DNA from: Olivibacter jilunii
GTDB taxonomy: Bacteria > Bacteroidota > Bacteroidia > Sphingobacteriales > Sphingobacteriaceae
DNA length: 64,000 nt
Direction: 5' to 3'
Assembly: GCF_900607235.1 (NCBI RefSeq)
Contig: NZ_LR027849.1
Span: 372,001 to 436,000, forward strand
The notes under the pieces are model-generated. The model was not told the origin of the DNA. It worked only from the letters and a program-made list of their open reading frames with translations, and ran no database searches. Position numbers and translations under genes: made by a program. The stretch's first letter is position 1, and each line of letters begins with the position of its first letter. Positions 15,894-24,175 of the stretch are shown here, in pieces.

Positions 15894-16847
15894 ATGGCTA
15901 CTGTAAATACCGTATTACCAAATGGAACTTCCAATCTGTACTTAACCGACGGAGGCCTTGAAACGACATTGGTTTTCCTTCTGGGCCATGAGCTGCCTTG
16001 TTTTGCTGCTTTTGATCTCTTGAAAGATGAAAAGGGCTATCACGCACTTAGGGATTACTATAAGCGCTATTTGAACATCTCCAAGGATTTCGGAATGGGT
16101 TTTATCCTGGAAAGCCCTACTTGGCGGGCAAATCCGGATTGGATGGAAAGGGTAGGATATCCCGGATCGGCAATTGTAGACGTGAACGAAAAAGCAGTCC
16201 AGCTCCTTAACGATCTAAAAAAGGAGTTTGAAAACGACATCGACAATATTGTCCTTAGCGGATGCGTTGGCCCACGCGGTGACGGCTATGTACCGGAACA
16301 TAAAATGACCGCTGAAGAAGCCCAGAAATATCATGCCAGGCAGATAGTTGTTTTTAGCCAAACCCCAGTCGATATGGTTTCTGCAATTACCATGAATTAT
16401 GTGGAAGAAGCTATCGGCATTGCCCGCGCATCGGCCGCTGTTGGTCTTCCGACGGTAGTTTCCTTCACGGTGGAAACGGACGGTAAACTGCCAACCGGAA
16501 TGAGCCTGAAGGAGGCTATTAATCAAGTTGATAAAAATGTATCCCAGCCTCCGCTTTACTTCATGATCAACTGTGCGCACCCGAGTCATTTTTTCAACGA
16601 ATTGGAATCGGGTAGAAACGAATACTGGACAAAGCGTATCAGGGGCCTGCGGGCAAATGCTTCCTGCAAAAGCCATGCAGAATTGGATGAAGCGACGGAA
16701 TTGGATAGAGGGAGTCCGCAAAACCTCGCCATCGAACATAAAAAGCTGAAAGCAGCTTTCAGTCAGCTAAACGTATTCGGCGGGTGCTGTGGCACCGACG
16801 AAGAGCATATTATAGCCATTGCGCGTGAGGTCAAAGCGTCCTCCTGA
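15894..16847 (+). CDS. Homocysteine S-methyltransferase family protein
   Basis: 317 residues from the ATG at 15894; a TTG at 15867 is unlikely. The (beta/alpha)8 barrel begins with 'NLYLTDGGLETTLVFLLG'. The zinc-binding cysteines are visible as 'NCAHPSHF' in the middle and 'NVFGGCCGTDEEH' near the end, the pattern of Pfam S-methyl_trans. Family members transfer a methyl group from S-methylmethionine or a related donor to homocysteine in the cytoplasm. 'LESPTWRANPDW' fits the MmuM-like branch, but the donor cannot be assigned. The gene is separate from any methionine operon here. Confidence 0.88.
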   Translation: MATVNTVLPNGTSNLYLTDGGLETTLVFLLGHELPCFAAFDLLKDEKGYHALRDYYKRYLNISKDFGMGFILESPTWRANPDWMERVGYPGSAIVDVNEKAVQLLNDLKKEFENDIDNIVLSGCVGPRGDGYVPEHKMTAEEAQKYHARQIVVFSQTPVDMVSAITMNYVEEAIGIARASAAVGLPTVVSFTVETDGKLPTGMSLKEAINQVDKNVSQPPLYFMINCAHPSHFFNELESGRNEYWTKRIRGLRANASCKSHAELDEATELDRGSPQNLAIEHKKLKAAFSQLNVFGGCCGTDEEHIIAIAREVKASS

Positions 16848-16890
16848 ACGATCAAGTTCGATTATTTTATTGTATAGTGTATGTTATATT

Positions 16891-17817
16891 CTAGTTTAAC
16901 ATGCTGTAAGCCTTTGGTTTCATGCCAATATATCGCTCAAACATGCGTGTAAAATGGCTAAGATTTTCAAAACCTAACAAATAGCCGACTTCTGAGACAG
17001 AAATTTTTTGATTTTTCAGCATTTTTGCTGCTTCCAGCATTCGATTTTTCTGGAAATAGTCATAGATTCCCATACCAAATATCTGGATAAATAATTTTCT
17101 CATTTTGTTAATATTCATTCCTGCGATTTTGGACAGTTCCTCTATAGTAACTGGTTGTGATAAATCGTGAATCAATCTTTCTTTGACTTTATAAATAGAA
17201 ATTATATCCCCTTCATTTAACTTTTGGAATTTAATTTGGTCACGTTTGCTAAGACTTTTGAATAAGCTAAAAATCAATTGCAAAGAAACAATACGGTAGT
17301 TGAAATCTGTTAATACTTCTTGTCGTTTGGAGTAGATGATTTCTGTAACAAGACGTACAATATCATCTGTCAGAATTTCTTCAATAAGAAAATGATGATA
17401 GTTGTTCAAAAGAAAATTAAAGTTTTCGGCTTCTGTTCCTAATAACGCCTGTAAATATGGAATACGGATAATCACGCAAAGCACCTGTACCTTTTCTCCT
17501 TTCTTAAAGTTGCTTATTCGTGTTGCCGAATAGGGAAAAATATGTACAACAGGTTTTTCCGTCTGGGTATTGGAAATCGTATCTGGTTCCTGTACAACAT
17601 TTTTGAAATAAAAGCAGATTGCATTATCAAAGTAGCTCGGGGTAGTCGAGTTTCTTCGGAATGTTTTATGTACTATATATGACAGTGAAAACATTGCCAT
17701 TTCAGGGAAAAAATCAAAAGTTTTATAATCTAGAACTTCTAAGTAATGAACAGTATCCGTACCATAATTGTATTGGATTTTTTTGAAAAAATTCAACAAA
17801 CCTGAGGTATCTTTCAT
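16891..17817 (-). CDS. AraC family transcriptional regulator
   Basis: 308 residues with an N-terminal region resembling no named cupin closely and a C-terminal AraC double helix-turn-helix: 'PVTIEELSKIAGMNINKMRKLF' and 'ISVSEVGYLLGFENLSHFTRMF', ending 'IGMKPKAYSMLN'. It is divergent from the alpha/beta hydrolase at 17924 (106-bp gap), which is its likely target. Both genes look more AT-rich than their left-hand neighbours, suggesting they arrived together. The inducer is unknown. Confidence 0.9.
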   Translation of the reverse strand: MKDTSGLLNFFKKIQYNYGTDTVHYLEVLDYKTFDFFPEMAMFSLSYIVHKTFRRNSTTPSYFDNAICFYFKNVVQEPDTISNTQTEKPVVHIFPYSATRISNFKKGEKVQVLCVIIRIPYLQALLGTEAENFNFLLNNYHHFLIEEILTDDIVRLVTEIIYSKRQEVLTDFNYRIVSLQLIFSLFKSLSKRDQIKFQKLNEGDIISIYKVKERLIHDLSQPVTIEELSKIAGMNINKMRKLFIQIFGMGIYDYFQKNRMLEAAKMLKNQKISVSEVGYLLGFENLSHFTRMFERYIGMKPKAYSMLN

Positions 17818-17923
17818 TTTACAATGACTTTTTTCGACTATTTTTAATGGTTATTGAGTTATTTTAATGATAAAGATAGTGATAATTTAGCAATATGATT
17901 TTTAATAAAAAAAACAAGATAGT

Positions 17924-19129
17924 ATGAAATCGCAAAATGAGAGTTTAACAAATCAATCAGACAGAGGTGCCGATTATTCAACTCAAAGATTGACCCAACG
18001 TTACCGTTTTAATGACCCAAATATGGACCTTTTTTTTCTTGGAGCACTCAGCTGGGGCGCAGCAGGCGGTTTGTCGGTAGGTGAGGCTTTTTATGTTGCA
18101 TCCCAGATAGAAGATGGCCATCCTGATTCGTGGGCTGATGCCTTTGAAAATCAAGCCGAAATATTGATAGAGCAAGGGAAGGGTTGGCTGGAAGAAGGAA
18201 ATGTTAGAGCAGCCGGTGAAGTTCATTTGAAGACTTTTGCAGCCTATCGCTCTGCATGGCAATTTGTAGTTCCCGGGGAACGATTTGACTATTTGTTTCA
18301 AAGTAGCCAAGAATATTTTGATTTAGCAATGAAAGGACTTCAGCTGCCGGCTACCAAGTTTTCTGTTTATTATGGAGGAGGGGAATTGCCGGGACACTTT
18401 TATCAATCAGCAGATAGCAGTGCTCCTACAATTTTAATCATTGGGGGAGCGGATACGTGTCATGAAGACCGCTTTTTATCTCAAGGTCGTTATTATTTGG
18501 ATAGAGGCTATTCTGTAGCTTTGGTAGATTTGCCTGGACAAGGTTTAGTTCCCAATCAGGGACTTTATTGGGAACAACAAACCGAAAATTCAATACATAA
18601 GGTAGTTGATACGCTCATTGAAAAATTTAATGTAAACACAAAAAAGCTGGTGCTTTTGGGAATGAGTTTGGGAGGCTATTTCGCTTGTCGTTCCGCTGCT
18701 TATGAACCGAGACTGGCAGCGGTTGTTGCTACACCGGCTCTTTATAACCCAGGGGAATTGTTTACAGGTGTTCGTGAACAATTGTCTTCGGGAATACCGG
18801 AATCTGCTGCCGGAGCTAACAACCTTCAAGTACTTTTATGGAAGGCCGGTGTTAAAGGCGTAACAGAACTGGTAGAAAAATGGGATAATAATGCTGTAGA
18901 TCCGAAACGGGTGAAAATACCATTTATGTCTGTACTGGGAATGCAGGAAGGCGCTGTATGGAAAAAACAAACCAAAGAATGGTACGAAGCGATAGAAAAC
19001 GATCAAAAAAAGCTAATCACTCTTGATGCTGAGACGGGTGCTGATGCACACTGTCAGGGAAATAACGCTTTGAGATTGGTACAAGAAGTGGAAACTTGGT
19101 TAAAAGTTGTATTGTCAAAATCAGCGTAA
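17924..19129 (+). CDS. Alpha/beta hydrolase (FrsA/DUF1100-like)
   Basis: 401 residues. The N-terminal ~150 residues are helical ('GALSWGAAGGLSVGEAFYVA', 'AGEVHLKTFAAYRSAWQF'), as in the lid region of FrsA/pseudooxynicotine-hydrolase-like proteins. The hydrolase core starts with 'TILIIGGADTCHEDRF'. The nucleophile elbow is 'LLGMSLGGYFACR' (GxSxG). A late acidic/His region, 'ETGADAHCQGNNALRL', supplies the catalytic His. No signal peptide, so cytoplasmic. Possible activities are C-C or ester hydrolysis; the substrate is unknown. Paired with the divergent AraC regulator. Confidence 0.88.
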   Translation: MKSQNESLTNQSDRGADYSTQRLTQRYRFNDPNMDLFFLGALSWGAAGGLSVGEAFYVASQIEDGHPDSWADAFENQAEILIEQGKGWLEEGNVRAAGEVHLKTFAAYRSAWQFVVPGERFDYLFQSSQEYFDLAMKGLQLPATKFSVYYGGGELPGHFYQSADSSAPTILIIGGADTCHEDRFLSQGRYYLDRGYSVALVDLPGQGLVPNQGLYWEQQTENSIHKVVDTLIEKFNVNTKKLVLLGMSLGGYFACRSAAYEPRLAAVVATPALYNPGELFTGVREQLSSGIPESAAGANNLQVLLWKAGVKGVTELVEKWDNNAVDPKRVKIPFMSVLGMQEGAVWKKQTKEWYEAIENDQKKLITLDAETGADAHCQGNNALRLVQEVETWLKVVLSKSA

Positions 19130-19442
19130 ATCAGTACACTTCAATGTAGTATGGACATTTGTTCAACTTACATGAGGCTTGCTTCATAAAGCGCCATATC
19201 TAAAGAAACTCAAGCGATTTAAATGGGGCTCATTATGCTCAAGAATAATCTTCACGGGTGGCATGCTGTTTTTTTTCTTTTACGGATTGGATGTGGCTAT
19301 ATAAATCAGTTTACTTATGTTCATATGACATTGGTTTTGGGCAAAGGTAGGCCAATTGCTTTATGTGGGCACCAATATTTTCAGGTTTAGAATCTTCGTT
19401 CATAAGTGGAAACATCTTAGAACATTTTCGTTAAATTTGCAT
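19130..19442. other. Gap before the stop-interrupted Rpn gene
   Basis: No gene. The only signal is TAAATTTG (19432-19439), a -7 element ending three nt before the ATG at 19443. No TTTG at the right spacing upstream is evident. Confidence 0.35.
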
Positions 19443-20447
19443 ATGACCAATTATAAAAATCAAACCGAGAGAAAACCTAGAAAGAAAAACGATGAGCTTC
19501 TGAAAGGCGCGTTTGAAGAATGGTTTTCCGAGTTCTTACGGTTTCTTTATCCAAATGCAGATGATCTGTTTGATTTTAACCATAAGCTGGTATTAATGGA
19601 TAAGGAATTATTGTCGATCATTCCCAACAGGGAGCGCAATAGTGATAAACGCATTGCCGATCTATTGGTGAAAATACACATGAAGAATGGAACAGAAAGC
19701 CATATTCTGATTAATACCGAATTGGAAGGGGGTAATGATCACGAATTTGCTAAACGGATCTATCAATATCATTACAGAATATGGGACCGATACAATATCT
19801 CGGTGGCAACAATAGCGATATTTACCGGAGATAAGAACCAAAAAAGACCGAGCGAATATTGGCGTCAGACACTCGATACTACAATGAGTTTCCGATATAG
19901 GACGTACCATATATTTGACAATGACGAAGAGGAACTACTGCTTATGGACAATCCGTTTTCACTTGTGGTGCTTGCTTGTCAAAAGTCACTCTTAGAGGGA
20001 AAAATACCTGATGAAGAACTGGGAAGTGAACGACTTACTATAGCCAAGGCATTGATAACTCATAATTATGATCGAGATCGTATATTGAGCTTTTTGGTAT
20101 TCCTAAAGAATTTTCTTTACATTGAAAATGAAGAACCCGACGTGATTAAAATAATCGGTAAATATATTGCCACTGATTATTTTAACCATCAAAGGCTCCG
20201 TCCGGCAATTTAAGATCAAAGACAATTGGACGAAATTAATCGTATCTTTGATACAGAGGTTGAAAAGTTATCCAGAGGAACAATTGATATGGGAATAATA
20301 GAAACAGTAAAGCAGCAGGAAAGAAACAAGGGAAAACGTGAAGAAGCGGTTGCTATAGCGCGCGAGATGAAAAAGGATGGTTTGCCTAACAGCCAAATTG
20401 CCAAATTCACTAAACTTTCCCTTAAGGAAATTGAGAAATTGAAATAG
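19443..20447 (+). pseudogene. Rpn-type recombination-promoting nuclease, in-frame stop
   Basis: Starting at ATG 19443 ('MTNYKNQTERKPRKKNDELL'), the frame has the PD-(D/E)XK core of Rpn/putative transposase proteins: 'KRIADLLVKIHMKNGTESHI' and 'INTELEGGNDHEFAKRIYQY', then 'VATIAIFTGD' and the helical 'NPFSLVVLACQKSLLEGK'. A TAA at 20211-20213 interrupts it. The same frame continues without any shift into 'DQRQLDEINRIFDTEVEKL' and ends with a helix-turn-helix-like tail 'EMKKDGLPNSQIAKFTKLS'. Total 334 codons, the usual length. A single base change would explain the stop. The family acts on DNA in the cytoplasm and promotes recA-independent recombination (Rpn proteins). Confidence 0.82.
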
Positions 20448-20690
20448 TGGAGATATGCTAGCCCTAAAACTCCTTAGCTATTACAAAGATAGGTGATTAA
20501 TTGATCAATGCAAAGTCTTTGTATATGATAACAATCTTTGAGACCTATTATTTATTCTAATGCTAACTCTTTTAAAGAGCGCTTGCAAGCGCTACATGCA
20601 TGATCGGACCAATTATGATTGAAGCGTAATAAATGGTTGTTTTACTTTAAAGTAACTTGTAAAGTTCTCTTAATATAAATGCATAAATAT
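20448..20690. other. Intergenic, contains a 16-bp perfect palindrome
   Basis: No coding signal. AGCGCTTGCAAGCGCT at 20578-20593 is a perfect 16-bp palindrome, more GC-rich than its surroundings. It is not near a start codon, so its role is unclear. Confidence 0.45.
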
Positions 20691-20825
20691 TCACTTGCTT
20701 GATTTACTCCTTGCAATAGTTTTTATTAGCTTATAGTATTCTTCGGGTCTATCGCGTTTGCCCTCTATTTTATTAATTTCTCCAGGCTTCTCAATGATAC
20801 CCAGAAGATCCTTTTTGAAACACGA
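20691..20825 (-). pseudogene. C-terminal remnant of an unidentified gene
   Basis: On the minus strand, 44 codons read cleanly to a TGA at 20691-20693: 'FKKDLLGIIEKPGEINKIEG' then 'KRDRPEEYYKLIKTIARSKS'. Charge pattern and codon use look like real protein. Upstream a stop at 20826 and a likely frameshift ('SVEELL..' in another frame) break it. No start codon fits. I do not recognise the family. Confidence 0.4.
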
Positions 20826-20860
20826 TCAGCAACTCTTCAACGCTTATAATAGTTAGTTAT

Positions 20861-21331
20861 TTATGGCGATTTAATTAATTGAAATGTTCCTGTTGCCTGA
20901 TTTGGAGAAGAAACAAGCCCGTTATAATACACCGTATCAAGTTTCATTCCTGGGCACTCTGATGGTAAGTCCGGCGACGCAACATAAATTAACGTGTCAA
21001 TATCGGCTTCGGAAATTCGGAAATAGCAGGTGTCCCTATCCGTTCCGTGTGCATTAAAACTAAAATATTTGTGATCTTCTCCTTCTATACTTACTGGATA
21101 AGGTAAGGTGATTCCCCGCAATTGATAAATCTGCAAACTATCAGACTGGAAGGGTGCATCGGGAGAGAAAAATAGATCTGTCCCATTCTTGCTTACAATA
21201 TTGAAATTGATTTTGATCGGAGGTATCATATTTGTACACTCTAGGGAATAAGGGTCGTTTTCAGAACATGAAACCAAGATACAGGAAAGGAATGAGAAGA
21301 CTGATAAACTTTTTATGAATGCTTTATTCAT
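20861..21331 (-). CDS. Hypothetical lipoprotein
   Basis: 156 residues with a lipoprotein signal: 'MNKAFIKSLSVFSFLSCILV' then 'SC', giving a lipobox LVSC with the modified Cys at about residue 22. The mature part is small and beta-rich with five further cysteines ('LECTNM', 'RDTCYF', 'PSECPG'), suggesting a disulfide-stabilised periplasmic domain. No family is recognised. It is probably anchored to the outer membrane; an SE/EN after the Cys gives no clear surface-export signal. Isolated gene. Confidence 0.65.
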   Translation of the reverse strand: MNKAFIKSLSVFSFLSCILVSCSENDPYSLECTNMIPPIKINFNIVSKNGTDLFFSPDAPFQSDSLQIYQLRGITLPYPVSIEGEDHKYFSFNAHGTDRDTCYFRISEADIDTLIYVASPDLPSECPGMKLDTVYYNGLVSSPNQATGTFQLIKSP

Positions 21332-21512
21332 GGCTTTATTGGTGAGTTAAATATTGAACGATTTAAGTTGCAGCTTTGCTACATAACATGAAATCTGCTA
21401 TAATTGCCCTGACAGAGTCCCCCTCTACGAAAAATATGATAAAACTACAAATTCGTGTGACGAAACGGGTCGATTCCGTGACGAAAGCATAAGAAATAAT
21501 GATATTTGTCCA

Positions 21513-22052
21513 ATGATAAGACATAACGAAAAGTACCTGGATACTATTTACAAATATTATCCCAAGGATCTTGATCCGGGTGATCAGGAATATCAGGAAA
21601 GTGCCGAATACATCGCTTTTCTCAAACTGAAAGAACGTTGCGCTTCTGACAACAGCCTATTTGGCAACCTATGTAAGGTTATTGCAGAAGAGCGAAAGGT
21701 AAATGTTGCCGAGCGGATTAATTTCAGCTATATTGCTCAATTCTACTTGCCCGAAAGAATCGGTTACGCTAAATTGGATTCCTGTACCTTTATTATAAGC
21801 GGAATGGAAAAGGTGTATTCTGTTTATTTGCGTTCTGACCTAACAAAAGTAACGACCCTGGAGGGAATCCGATCCCAGGGTGAGCTTGATCTGATCAATG
21901 ACATAATTAAACACATTAATCGCATCTATCCCGATTACGTGCCTTTTGATATGGACTTTTACCATACCCGGGTTCCGGGAATTATGTCATCCGGCCGTTA
22001 TAATGATCAGTCTACATATTTTGAATGTCTGCTATCAAACACCATATACTAA
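21513..22052 (+). CDS. Hypothetical protein
   Basis: 179 residues, cytoplasmic, no signal or membrane segment. The N-terminus 'EKYLDTIYKYYPKDLDPGDQ' is helical and acidic, and a central region, 'ERINFSYIAQFYLPERIGYA', leads to beta-strands 'CTFIISGMEKVYSVYLRSDL'. The family is not recognised. Convergent with AlkB (55-nt gap). Codon use is normal, so it is likely a real gene; an immunity-like small protein is possible but there is no toxin gene nearby. Confidence 0.6.
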   Translation: MIRHNEKYLDTIYKYYPKDLDPGDQEYQESAEYIAFLKLKERCASDNSLFGNLCKVIAEERKVNVAERINFSYIAQFYLPERIGYAKLDSCTFIISGMEKVYSVYLRSDLTKVTTLEGIRSQGELDLINDIIKHINRIYPDYVPFDMDFYHTRVPGIMSSGRYNDQSTYFECLLSNTIY

Positions 22053-22106
22053 CTCTTCACTGAAGTTGGCGAAATTAACGCCGGTCGTTCAGTCGTTTTT
22101 CCTATC

Positions 22107-22709
22107 CTATAAAATAACCTTTCGGAACGTCAGGTTTATTCTCGGCCCTATGATCGCGTTCGATTTGGCTATCCTATGTTCCCAGTAAAGTTGCAGATCG
22201 CCTTTCATGAGCAGAAGGGAGCCGTGCTGGAGCTTGATGGAATAGCGACTGGCATGGTCGTCCTTCCTGCGGAAATCAAAGTTCCGTTCGGCTCCCAGGC
22301 TCAGGGAAGCTATTTCGGTTTTGCGGCCGGGCACCGTGTCCTTGTCGGCATGCCAAGCCACCGAATCATTTCCATCGCGGTAGAGGTTCAGCAGCACGCC
22401 CTGAAAGGCCATGCCGGTAAATGCCTCCACACGCTGCCTTATCACCTGCAGTTCCGGCAGCCAGGGTATCGGTTCACGCCGGTCATCCGCCCGTAGGGGG
22501 CGGTCTCCGTACCATGCCGTCAATCTAGGCGTTGGCACCTCCTTATCGTACATCTTAACCTTGGTCTGCTGCCAGGGCACATTGTGCAATAAAAAAGCGA
22601 GCAGCGTATCCGCTTCCGGCCGTTCCAGAAAGTCGGGCGTATAATCCATCAGTTCCCGTGGCAGTACCAATTGCCGGTTATCATCAAACAATTTCCCCTG
22701 CATCTCCAA
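22107..22709 (-). CDS. AlkB-like 2-oxoglutarate/Fe(II) dioxygenase
   Basis: 200 residues. Metal and cosubstrate residues are all visible: HxD in 'SVAWHADKDTVPGRKTEIAS', the distal His in 'LYWEHRIAKS', and the 2-oxoglutarate-binding Arg in 'GPRINLTFRKV'. The strand 'IASLSLGAERNFDFRRKDD' is the AlkB substrate-side sheet, and 'GVLLNLYRDGNDS' is the characteristic AlkB block. The enzyme oxidatively removes N-alkyl lesions from DNA or RNA bases in the cytoplasm. This form (ALKBH2/3-like, ~200 aa) is common in Bacteroidota. The gene is GC-richer than its neighbours. Start ATG 22709, or the in-frame Met two codons later. Confidence 0.93.
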   Translation of the reverse strand: MEMQGKLFDDNRQLVLPRELMDYTPDFLERPEADTLLAFLLHNVPWQQTKVKMYDKEVPTPRLTAWYGDRPLRADDRREPIPWLPELQVIRQRVEAFTGMAFQGVLLNLYRDGNDSVAWHADKDTVPGRKTEIASLSLGAERNFDFRRKDDHASRYSIKLQHGSLLLMKGDLQLYWEHRIAKSNAIIGPRINLTFRKVIL

Positions 22710-22800
22710 TCAATTAAAATTTACCTGAAATTCCGTCCTTTCGGAAACAGCTCCAGTTGAGCATCAAATATATATAAAAGAAAAACCTGAAATGTTTTTT

Positions 22801-22832
22801 TTTGCTAAAAAAATTAGATTTTTTTATATTTG
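22801..22832 (+). promoter_or_regulatory. Bacteroidota promoter of the intact Rpn gene
   Basis: TTTG (22801-22804), 20 nt, TATATTTG (22825-22832) matches the consensus exactly. The start codon at 22857 gives a leader of about 20 nt. Confidence 0.7.
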
Positions 22833-22856
22833 TGTTATACCTGAATCGTAATCTAA

Positions 22857-23690
22857 ATGAGCCAAAGTAAATCGCAAGCGAATCAATATGATAAGATTAT
22901 AAAGGAGAACCTGGAGTTGACCTTGCCTGTTATTGTTCGGGAGGTGCTTGGATTGGACATTGTCGAAAGCGAGGAGCTTCCGGATGATATACAGCATACA
23001 AAGGAACGGAAGCCTGACGCATTGAAAAAGGTTACCGACTCAAAAGGGAATACTTATGTACTTCATGTTGAGTTTCAGGTGAAAAGCGAAAGGGACATTG
23101 TGTTTCGTATGATAGAATACTGCGCTATGCTGATGCGTAAATATAGAATCCCTGTAAGGCAATATGTCATTTACCTGGGAGATACACGGCCAAGAATGCC
23201 AACTGTCGTAGAAACTGAAACCTTGACATTTCGCTATGCCCTGATCTCGCTCTATGAAGCCAATTATAAGCTATTCTTAAAATCTGACAATCCAGAGGTG
23301 AAAATGTTAGGAATATTAGGTAACTTTGAACATAACGATAGTTATACCGTTGTTAAAGAAATCATTGAGGATATAAAATTTCAGACAAGGGGGGATTTCG
23401 CTGAAAGTCGATATTTCAAACAATTGCGTATATTTGTGCAATTGCGTAGTAATTTAGAAACACAATTTGAAAAAGCTATGGAAGCAGTAAGCAAATTTTT
23501 TAAAGAAGAAAGAGACTTTCTTTATCGCAAAGGTGAAGCGAAGGGTGAGGCTAGGAAAAGCTATGATGTGGTAGAGAACTTGCTTATAAAACTTGGTCTA
23601 TCTGACGAAAAGGCTGCGGAAATTGCTGAAGTATCAATAGACTTCGTCCAAAAAGTCCGTGCCGATTTGGCTAAAAAGAAGAAGAATTAA
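22857..23690 (+). CDS. Rpn/PD-(D/E)XK nuclease family putative transposase
   Basis: 277 residues, intact. The nuclease core has 'RKPDALKKVTDSKGNTYVLH' followed by 'VEFQVKSERDIVFRMIEY', the D...ExQ variant of the PD-(D/E)XK site. It continues with 'RQYVIYLGDTRPRMPT' and a helical C-terminal part ending in a helix-turn-helix-like tail 'LIKLGLSDEKAAEIAEVSID' then 'FVQKVRADLAKKKKN'. These genes occur in many decaying copies per genome. It has a consensus promoter and a hairpin terminator. Its 3' end is duplicated at 7784 and partly at 15133. DNA cleavage is the family activity; transposition by the protein alone is unproven. Confidence 0.85.
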   Translation: MSQSKSQANQYDKIIKENLELTLPVIVREVLGLDIVESEELPDDIQHTKERKPDALKKVTDSKGNTYVLHVEFQVKSERDIVFRMIEYCAMLMRKYRIPVRQYVIYLGDTRPRMPTVVETETLTFRYALISLYEANYKLFLKSDNPEVKMLGILGNFEHNDSYTVVKEIIEDIKFQTRGDFAESRYFKQLRIFVQLRSNLETQFEKAMEAVSKFFKEERDFLYRKGEAKGEARKSYDVVENLLIKLGLSDEKAAEIAEVSIDFVQKVRADLAKKKKN

Positions 23691-23715
23691 GCATCAGGTA
23701 TTTGTAGATATATTG

Positions 23716-23745
23716 AAGCCGTTTCTTGTTTAGAGGCGGCTTTTT
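23716..23745. terminator. Bidirectional terminator of the Rpn gene
   Basis: AAGCCG (23716-23721) pairs with CGGCTT (23737-23742), followed by a T run on the plus strand and preceded by an A run that serves the minus strand. It sits between the Rpn gene and the convergent coiled-coil remnant. The same hairpin recurs at 7867-7898. Confidence 0.65.
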
Positions 23746-23779
23746 CTATTAAGCACTATAAATTAAGTTCGAAAGCTTC

Positions 23780-23917
23780 CTACTTCTTAATCAACTTTTG
23801 CTTTAACTCCGATAACCGATATTTGAGCTCATTGTTTTCTTCTAGAAGCATATTGTGTTTTTCTAACAGCCCCGTGTATTTTTCCTGGATAATCTGAAGT
23901 TGTTTTTCTATTTTGCC
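23780..23917 (-). pseudogene. Coiled-coil C-terminal remnant, convergent to the Rpn gene
   Basis: On the minus strand the frame reads 'IEKQLQIIQEKYTGLLEKHN' then 'MLLEENNELKYRLSELKQKL' and 'IKK' stop at 23780. The heptad pattern resembles the coiled-coil tail of small helix-turn-helix regulators in Bacteroidota. It is cut off at about 23912, where the DNA switches to a plus-strand FtsX permease fragment. The same tail, with a stop in it, recurs at 15133-15232. Confidence 0.6.
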
Positions 23918-24175
23918 TTATTGACTATTTTCATTTCCTGCATGGGGTTATCGGCACTTGCTGCTTATAGCACGCTCCAGCGTCAAAAGGAAATCGGCGT
24001 ACGCAAGGTGCTGGGGGCAAGTGTAATGGGCATTGTCAAGCTAATATCGACCGACTTTATCAAGCTTGTTATGTTATCCTGTACCGTCGTTACACCTATC
24101 GCATGGTGGACGATGGATCGTTCATTTAAAGCCATCCTACAAGGAAAGATTGAGCATCGCTTATTTCTGCAATAG
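23912..24175 (+). pseudogene. C-terminal fragment of an FtsX-like permease
   Basis: The fragment begins mid-helix ('FALLTIFISCMGLSALAAYS') and carries the FtsX signature 'QRQKEIGVRKVLGASVMGIV' and 'LISTDFIKLVMLSCTVVTPI' followed by 'AWWTMDR'. Homology stops at about 24148, and the last residues overlap the end of the Crp gene on the other strand. A full protein would have nearly 800 residues; only the final module without its last helix is left. Both ends look like rearrangement junctions. Confidence 0.78.
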
